Of a DNA stretch of 64,000 nt, positions 55,964 to 64,000 are shown in pieces. Source of the DNA: Pelodera strongyloides. Lineage: Eukaryota > Nematoda > Chromadorea > Rhabditida > Rhabditidae. The position numbers and the translations under genes were made by a program. The notes beneath the pieces are model-generated. The model was not told the DNA's origin. It made no database searches and saw only the letters and a program-made list of their open reading frames with translations. Position 1 is the stretch's first letter. The number at the start of each line of letters is the position of its first letter. The stretch spans positions 62,001-126,000 of the forward strand of contig JAANDG010000212.1 of assembly GCA_036852015.1 (NCBI GenBank). The letters run 5' to 3'.

Positions 55964-58900
55964 CTACTTGCCAACATATCTACCGTACGCGTTGAGGACC
56001 GTATGCCTGATTGGCTCATAGACTTGGTGTCTGACCCGCGAGAGAACCTCCACCGACTCCACCCAATCGTCCGACGACGTCTTCGACTTCTGAAGATAGA
56101 AGATATATAAAACATTATCAGAGCACGCTTTGACTATTCTAACTGGTTAACTACATTCTATTCTAGCTGTTTCGTTACACCTGGGAAACCGTAGCAGATT
56201 TCAAACCCGTTGTGAGCTTTTTGGCTGCCAGTGTAACAACAACAGAGAACATTCACAATTATTAGTCATTCTGCACTGCAGTATCAAAATGAATTCAGAA
56301 TAGAAAAGCACTGTATCAAAAAAAAGCAATAATTTTCAAATTTTCGATACTACAGTCTAGTTCTAGCCACCGGCTACCCACACTGTGTTAGCCGTGACAC
56401 TAGCCCATGGGTATGGTCACAAGGTAACGTGACATATGGCAAGCGTTTTAGGTCACTAATTCAGTTAGCTTTCCCAATTTCCCACAAAAACACACGTTAT
56501 TAAGGTTATTGAAAAATTGAATCAGGCTATTAGCTATTTAAAGGGTCAGGCCCACCGTTTTGAACCCATATTTATTATTTGTTCATAATTTTTGTAAAGG
56601 GTGTTTATTATAAAATATACACACTGAGTTTGAGCTGGCTTCACCATCACGAAGCTTTTCACGTTCGCTTTCCTTACAGAGTATACAGTATGGGAAAGCA
56701 ATTGCACCCTTATTTCCTTGTTGTGCGTGTCCCGAGGGTAGCCGACTGTATAGCCAGGCTCATATGGACAGAAAAAAGAGCGATTTGCCCCCGGGACACG
56801 CACAATAAGGAAATAAGGGTGCAATTGCTTTTCTATACTGTATACTCTGTAAGGAAAACTTACGTGAAAAGCTTTGCAATGGTGAAGCCAGTTCAAACAC
56901 AGTGTGTATATTTTATAACACACACCCTTTACAAAAATTATGAACAAATAATAAATATAGGTTTATATCGGTGGGCCTGACCCTTTAAAGCATAGAAACA
57001 TGATCGGCGCGTTCGTACCCAAATTTTCCACGCTGGTGGCGGCGGTTCCCTGGAGGGATGCATCTAAAACGCGTCGTTCTCAAAACATTCGGATAAACGC
57101 TTCAACTAATTAATAACAGTTGGATCCGCATATCCGCAAAAGGGTAACGCCTGTTGATATAAACGCGCTTCTCGCACCCCGGCGCCAATCGGCCACCGGT
57201 AGGCTTCGACATACATCTTCCATACAATGCACTTGACTTGCTCGTTTAGTCGTTTGCGTTTGCAAGACCAAGAGCCCCCAGTTCCATCGTTATCTTTACC
57301 TTTACCAGTAAAAAAAAATCACCCACCTCAAATACGGCGATGCTCACGGCGACCAGGAGCAGTATGAGGAGGAAGGAGACGAAGAAGATATGTGCCACTT
57401 TGGAGATCAGACTGCCAGAGGAGGACGAGGTGGAGACCGAGCGACCAGCATGGTGACCCACACCGTTCGACTGAAACAATATACAGTGAAATAAAATAGA
57501 GAAACGGGGAAAACCAAGCGTTAACAGAAACCAGAAACACACAGAGGATCATATGTGAGTCATCAAAACAAGTCAATTTACCCAAACCAAACAACAAAAA
57601 CCCCAAATCCTGTAAACTGTGAAAGTGAAGCTACCCTAAAAAAAAACAAAGAACGCGGACAATCAATTTTCATACCGAAAAGCAGTCACACAGATTAGAA
57701 TATAAACAAAGACTAGTTAGTGTATTGTGTACTGTATGTGATATGTGCATAATGGGCACTACCTCGCTAACTCTAAAACATTTACTAGCAAACACACACA
57801 GTAGGTGTTTCTCTGGACACACAACTACAAACTACATAACACAGTAGTTGTTTCTCTGGACGCACAACTACAAACTACATAGCATGCACCTTTCCCCGCA
57901 CACCAATCTGCACCTTTAATGATTCTCCGTTGTGTTGTTTTTCATTGGCAACAACATTCTCTGTCAACCTTTCATCTCCTTCCACCTTGACATTAAAAGT
58001 CTCTGGCTCGGAGGTATTCGGCTAAAAGATTTTGTAAAAACAACTTACGGTCACGGTAGATACAACCCACTAACCACAAACTACAACTAAGATTCCAACC
58101 ACAAACACAACTTTAACGAAGAACACGCAGACAATAAACTACAACCACTCACCATTGCTCCGTTGCGTTTCGCCGCACACGCCACCTCGTCCACCGCATC
58201 CGATGCTCGCCGCTTCATTGATCCTCGAATATCCGACGTTCCTGCGGGTGTGCTGGTTGCAAGCGGCTCGCCAATAAACTCATCCGACAACGACAGGCCA
58301 CCGAGGGCCTCGGGTTCAGGCTGGAAAAAGAAACGGTAAAGTAAAATAAACAAAGAAGAAAACGAACAATGTCACATTCCACTAGAGGTTTTGAAAACAA
58401 GCTTTTAATGTAAACATAACCGTAAAGAAAAATCGCGCTCCTCTCCCCTCTACACTGTCAACGGTGTCTACACATTATTCTCAACATATTACTAAGTGTA
58501 GGTGCAATGTGCAATACGCAAAGCGCAAAACCAAATAACACAAAATGAGCTCTCCTTTCCAGGTTAGACAGACGTTTAAAGCGGTATGACACGTGGTTTT
58601 TGAACTTCAGTGGGAACTGGGAACTGTATTGTTCGTGTAGTAGTTGTGTTACCCGTTGTCCAACACAACACTCCTCACAAACAAGTCCCAAGTGTCATAC
58701 CGCACTAAGAAGGTGCAAGACAAACTCAAAAACACAACCAGCGAAAGGGATTAATAAGCCGACGAACATAATTTGCATACCGAAGCAGGCGGACTCTTCT
58801 CAAACTTGACCAGCTTGATCGTGAACTGCGCCTGTAAAAGTACAGGTCTTAGTGTAAGTACAATTAGTGGGAAATCACACTAATAAATTAAAACAGTGGT

Positions 58901-61900
58901 CTAGTACCGGAAAAGGAAACCATAATTAGTTGTTATAATTAAAAGCCCCAAAAAAGGTCACAGATCCGAGATCCACAGAGTTCGAACGAGTTTCTTCCAA
59001 CCTTTGAACTCGAATCATCGATCAGGATCAGGATACCAATCACCATCCCCTAGCAATCCGTGTAAGCGACTTAGTGACTAACACTTGATAATTATAATTG
59101 CTATTCTAATTAGCGAATGTGGTTAATGAATAGGGGCTAAACGTAAAGGGGAGAGGGGCGATCGGAAGTTACAGACATAAAACACACACACAAAACTAGC
59201 AAGGATCTGTGACCTGTCATCGCAAATCAAACTAAATATCACAGCGCCCACACCACCATACTTCGCTACAAAAGAGAACAAAACAAAACAACGCGTGAGA
59301 CGGTGCATCAACCAACGCGAAAGTAAGTGAGAAGGTGAGGCGAGTGAGTAATCTAAATACTTTGACAAAACAAGACTGAGAGCTGCCAGAAACAAAGGGT
59401 AAACCAGATACGCATCGTTCATTACCACGCACACAATCACATTGATACAAACCATGCATGCAAACCAAAATCAACCAAACACAAAGTGATCGCGCGTTTT
59501 GCAAAACGTAGTAAGGATACGTGGGCCAAATAGAAAAACATAATTTCTAGCTTGCAGGACACAACTAATACATTCGTTAGGTGATAATCCCCAAAACACC
59601 GTTTCTCAACTATGAAAAGCTCCGAACCCTACTCTGATTACAGTAAGACACTTATAAATGCGATCGACTTCTGCATACAGTATTCTGGGCATTACGGTAT
59701 GTCTATCTAGACTACAAACTTCTACATACCGTATTCTGCGAAGATCCACTGCTATGCGACGGTCCCGCTTGTACACTGTCAGGTGTTGTTCCAGGCTGTT
59801 CCGTTGTTGTCACTTGATGTCCTCTCTGTTCCCGTAGTGCTTCAGCCACATCGGACCGCTCTTGCACGAGTCTAGCCATTTCGTCCAACACTAAAGTAAA
59901 AATCTATCTAATGAGTAATTCTATACTACGGGTGCACAAGCTCGGTCAATAAGCAATACACCATGTACACTTTATTTATTCTTCATTTTTGTATTTGTGC
60001 TACTGTTGACTGTTGCTTTACTCGACAAAACTGTACGTTGCATATATTTTTCTCATAAATTGTATGTGTGCGTATTGTGCGTAATAAATTATTATTATTA
60101 TGTAAACAAATGAAATATTCAAGATTCCAAATTCCAAATCCGAAACTCACAACTAATCTTGTTCTCATTCTCCTTATTATCAGCCTTTGCTCTTGCCGCT
60201 GTACCATTTGCTTTTAACGAGTTCGAGTTGCTCTAAAACAATTACGTAATGCACTACGATCTCCAATTAGAGACACGCGAAACAAGAAAGAGAAAACTAA
60301 TAGTCTTAGCATGAGTTCTGAAACGAAACAACACACGTATTAATGGCGCAAACTACAAAGTACAATATAAGTATTCTAATAGTTCTAATACTAACAGATA
60401 TTGTGGCGGGCAACGTGTGGTACTTATTCAACCACGGCACCTCTTTTCGCGGTTCCTGTCTGGGGAGTTGATACCTCGAGAAGGTGACCTGCAAACATAT
60501 AATACAGGCTTAAAGCGATATACGGTCGGTTGAGACATATGATGGACAACAGGACAACTAACTGAATTCCCGTGTGTTGCGTGCAAATTCCTATTGACCA
60601 AGTAAGCTGCCGCGACTAGTTACAGGTTCGAGGAAGCCAGGATCACTTGCCTTTGACCGAGCCCAATTCCAGACTTGGTCAAGGTCAAGAGCCCAAACAG
60701 CCGACAACATTAAAATTCTGCTCACATTCTGTCTCGGCTCCTCCTCATCAATCGACGATTCAATCTCCTTGAGAACTCTCCGTGACGGGAATCGGAACGT
60801 AGATCCACGTGATAAGAGCGGGATGCGAGGCCTGCAATCAAAATTTCCAAGTAATATTTTATCAACAGATGAAAATGTCATTGTCAAAATGTCAAAAGAC
60901 CTTCTCGCTAAATCGCCGACATCACGTAATGATCTAATTCTGGTTAAACAGAAGTACCTAATTGTAATTACCTTACCTATCTCTTGCATCAAAATCATTA
61001 AACTTACAGATAATCACAGGAAACAAGCCAAACCAAAAAACATCAGATCAGTCGTATGTACAGTATCAAAGAAGTCAAATCAGTTGTATGCACAACGAAC
61101 ATTATACGTTTTAAAACCAGATACCACACTTTAGCACCTTACCTTACAAATGACACACAACCATCAACACACAAACTAAACTACAGTACTCACTTGCTGA
61201 ACTTTGGCTTAACCTGCGATGCCGACATATCGTTGAAGAACGCTTGTTGTGATAGAATATGTGTCCACAGATGTTTTGCATATACTCCATTTGGACATAG
61301 CACCTTCACCACGAGACGGTGCTTCTTGTTGGGCTGTAAATGGACAAGAATAACTTTTTTTAAAGTTAAACGACAAGCTAAGGTTAAATAAACAGACAAT
61401 CAGCAGACACCACCCAATAGTAACTAAAACTACAAAAAACAACAATAAGAAAGGAAATATCAAATTTACCACAAACGCAACCCAAAAGATGTCAGAATAG
61501 CAAAGAAAGATGAAAATGAAAAAAAAACTAAGGTCCTACGAAGTTTAGCATTGCACGAATTCGTATGTCTACTACCGAAACCGCCTAGTACTCAGTGGCG
61601 AAAGTAAAGAAAGCAAAATAATCCCCTCCATGCATTTCCCCCAACGTAAAACGATAACACATAGTTTTGCAACATAATTGCCAGCTAACAGAATTAGTAC
61701 AAATGATAAGAAGAAAGCTCAGCTTTATTGAAAACATAACCGCCCCAAAAACCCAATGTTTCAAGCAGACAGTATAGCTGCAAGTAAATCAAATAGGACA
61801 GTGTAGGCACACGAGGTGGTGAAAAAGTAGTACAAAATACGCGAGAGCTCATAGTCAGCTAAAAGCTGTGGTTTCCCTGTTTTGTGAAACGTATACTCGA

Positions 61901-63950
61901 TAGCTGCATTCCCACGTATTATCTGTACACTGCTCCTACCAGCACAAATTTGCATATACTACATGTGAATGCAGTTATGAAGCATATGTTTCCAAACCCA
62001 AACACGTCATACAACCGTTTCCAAAGAAAGTCTGATAACCGCCCGAAAGACCTAATGTTTCAAGCCGAAGTATAGCCGCAAAGTAAAACAGATAGGACAG
62101 TGAATGTAACTTTTTTGCTTTTCTCAAATAAACAGTTTACTACTCATTTACCTTTCCCTGTGTCGTCTTTATCGCGTCTTTCTTCTAAAGGGAAGGAGAA
62201 AATACTATATAACATAGTGGAGACACAAACAAAATTCACCGAAACAATACCCATAAACCGCCCGTACTTACTAGGAGTGTCTAATACTAACATCACCCTT
62301 GTTACACCATTGAGAGAAATAGGGAGTTAGTTTCCTACACTTTTCCGCCGCCTATAGCTCATCCCAATAAAAGAACAGCTAACCAAATGCCGAATAAAAT
62401 TAAAATAAATAAAAAAACTCACAGACGCTACCAGACTCTGGTCGGAGGTATCGGAACCGGAGGCCGCTGCTACGGGCGGTATGTACTCTTCTGTGGGAAG
62501 GACTCGCACTTCCTTGCTGATGTAGTCGACTTTGCTCAATTGTGACCTGCAATAAAAAAGTTTTCACTAAACATTTAGTTAGAATGCTTTATCATTTTTT
62601 ATCATGGCACTTAAAACCAATGTCCGAACATCACTCTCCCTCGGTACACTTGTCAGCTGAATCCTTGCTATATACTTATTTTACTAATTACTGCATATAA
62701 TGGAATACATACAAAAGTTATTATTATTCGACAATACTCACATATGATCCTGCTACTTCAGTGCCGTAACACTTTCCCACAAACTTACTCTCCTATATTT
62801 ACTAGGAAACATAAGAGTTTTCATGACTTATTCCTACTAAAACCGTTGTCTTCAGCGTTCGTTCAACCCCAGCTAGGGACAATTTCAAAAACCGGTAAAA
62901 TAACCTAGGGTTCTTTAAAGTAATATGTGGGCAAGGCCACAAATTAGTATTATGATACGGGTATTCTAGAATGCAGAACAAAATACACCAAGGTGTTTCG
63001 AATAACAAAACTACAAACCACAGAAAGTATATGCCTACCAAGGAATATGATGTGTCTTGACACTGTCCATAAAGGCCAACACTCCGCGATGTGTGACACC
63101 GAGATACACTGTCTTGCTGGGGTCTTTACCATCCTGAAATACAGCAACGCATATAGGGAAACACACGAATAAGAAGACGTGCAAACATTCCGCGCTGTAT
63201 TTTCACATTGAAACGTTATAGTATTCAACCGCAACAATACAACCACGTAGCCCCAAAAAAGGCACACACACGTAGAGTCTCTATACTCTAGCGGGTCTAT
63301 TCAAATCAACGAATCAAGTTCATTCATAGTCCCCAGGTAAAAATGAAAACACAAATAAACACCCACCTTCACCGTATATGGGTCAAATCCATACGTATCC
63401 AGCTGACACGCCTTCTCCAGAAACTCCAGCTCGGCTTCACTCGCTGACAGTGTTCCGCTAAATAATGGGATTAGAACAAAACGGAACTAAAGAGGTGATC
63501 AAACTCGCCACAACTAAATCCTCAGTCGCCCAGAACGAATCTTAGGAAAAGAACATAGCGAATGCAAATTCTAACATTTACGCAAAAGATGAAACATACT
63601 GATAACTTCTTTTACCGCCCTACATCTTGCAACAAAGACTCCTCACTTACATTGTCAAAAGGTTGATACCTACAACATTTTGTGCGTGACAATTGACAAT
63701 GACACTGACAATCTCATAAGGCTCAAAAAGAAGCCCTCATATCTAGACAACCGTGCCTACACTTGATTCACATACCTAGACTAGACAATAAGATTGCGCT
63801 GTTTTGGAATAAATCATTAATAAGCAAACCTCATTTGCTTGTGCAACTCCGCAATCTTCTCCTCCATTTTGGGTGTTTGCTTGAGCAAAAGTTTGTACTC
63901 GCTCACGTAATTCTCCCCGTGCACCTCTGGGTCAAAGTCACCCAATTGGG
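55964..63950 (-). CDS. FRMD3/FRMD5-like FERM protein with C-terminal membrane anchor (5' exons outside the window)
   Basis: Exons, high to low: 63950-63830, 63457-63367, 63133-63039, 62546-62423, 61333-61194, 60831-60726, 60488-60441, 60232-60154, 59890-59730, 58831-58781, 58320-58153, 57470-57327, 56089-55964; phases agree. The visible FERM part starts in lobe F2 (QLGDFDPEVHGENYVSEY, LSASEAELEFLEKA, LDTYGFDPYTVKDGKD). Lobe F3 follows (YLGVTHRGVLAFMD, KVDYISKEVRVLP, HRLVVKVLCPNGVYAKHLW, SQQAFF). Next are a FERM-adjacent STFRFPSRRVLKEIE, a low-complexity linker, and a transmembrane span (IFFVSFLLILLLVAVSIAVF) near the C-terminus, as in FRMD3 and FRMD5. FERM proteins link membrane proteins to cortical actin. 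The first lobe and start codon lie beyond the right edge. Confidence 0.85.
56538..56988. mobile_element. TTAA-flanked fold-back element (family B-like)
   Basis: TTAAAGGGTCAGGCCCACCG is mirrored by CGGTGGGCCTGACCCTTTAA. The arms exceed 200 bp, so the same translated phrase appears on both strands. The central part is GTAGCCGACTGTATAGCCAGGCTCATATGGAC. Lies in the last intron of the FERM gene. Confidence 0.92.
57806..57882. repeat. Short direct duplication in a FERM-gene intron
   Basis: GTTTCTCTGGACACACAACTACAAACTACATAAC is followed by GTTTCTCTGGACGCACAACTACAAACTACATAGC, a near-perfect tandem copy of about 40 bp. Confidence 0.8.
58576..58705. mobile_element. Family D-like fold-back element
   Basis: TTAAAGCGGTATGACACGTGG at the left and CCAAGTGTCATACCGCACTAAG at the right; the right terminal TTAA has decayed. 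It is in the FERM-gene intron between exons 10 and 11. Confidence 0.7.
61738..62101. repeat. Direct repeat flanking a small palindromic segment
   Basis: ATAACCGCCCCAAAAACCCAATGTTTCAAGC...ATAGGACAGTG (from 61738) recurs as ATAACCGCCCGAAAGACCTAATGTTTCAAGC...ATAGGACAGTG (from 62035). Between them is an inverted pair GCTGCATTCCCACGT / ATGTGAATGCAG. Lies in a FERM-gene intron. Confidence 0.7.
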
Positions 63951-64000
63951 CTGAAATGAGATTAATGATTATTGAAATAAATACAAACAGATCTAATAAA

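Noticed and set aside
56546..56980. Two nearly identical 133-codon frames on opposite strands
   Set aside because: They are the two arms of the palindromic element 56538-56988 read in both directions, not genes.

Overview
The window looks like a piece of a nematode nuclear genome. The evidence is: many short introns with T-rich TTTCAG/TTTTAG acceptors; a pair of secreted small cysteine-rich proteins of the type expanded in nematodes (CY...CYNM...GC.xWRC...CCC....CN); a tyrosinase with a nematode/mollusc-style cysteine-rich tail; and many fold-back elements with TTTAAAGG termini and TTAA target sites, like the PALTTAA elements described in Caenorhabditis. The species cannot be named from the sequence. 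All gene models below were assembled by hand from splice signals, reading-frame phase and protein motifs; no transcript data were available.

Layout. (1) 207-9726 (+): 3' part of an SH2-domain gene whose repeated tail exons sit in a tandem duplication and whose SH2 domain is split by a 6.9 kb intron filled by a satellite-bearing Helitron-like element and a 5'-truncated CR1/Jockey-type LINE. (2) 11124-17265 (+): a 25-exon gene for a TKL-like protein kinase followed in frame by a tail related to that of the SH2 gene and a beta-propeller-like half. (3) 22060-17530 (-): tyrosinase, convergent with the kinase gene. (4) 24483-23093 (-): secreted cysteine-rich (LU/ET-like) protein. (5) 25821-30446 (+): secretory leader, Ig-like domain, EGF domain, transmembrane segment and cytoplasmic tail, a neuregulin/EGF-ligand layout. 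(6) 36914-31413 (-): secreted protein with two MAM domains and a WDTPTKP repeat. (7) 40300-43918 (+): paralogue of gene 4. (8) 45048-47941 (+): EF-hand protein resembling CALML4. (9) 48529-50899 (+): complete ARL3 small GTPase. (10) 63950-55964 (-), continuing beyond the right edge: FRMD3/FRMD5-like FERM protein with a C-terminal membrane anchor.

The space between exons is dominated by non-coding mobile DNA: at least seven TTAA-flanked fold-back elements, a second CGCTTTAA-ended family that repeatedly lies just upstream of 3' splice sites, several short Helitron-like elements (5' TC, 3' hairpin then CTGG), a tRNA-like sequence inside an inverted-repeat element, and AT, GA and CT microsatellites.

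The neighbouring SH2 and kinase genes share a distinctive tail motif and probably arose from one ancestral locus. The cilium-linked ARL3 and the CALML4-like gene lie head to tail 0.6 kb apart. The other genes (tyrosinase, MAM protein, two cysteine-rich proteins, Ig-EGF ligand) encode secreted or cell-surface products and show no obvious shared pathway.
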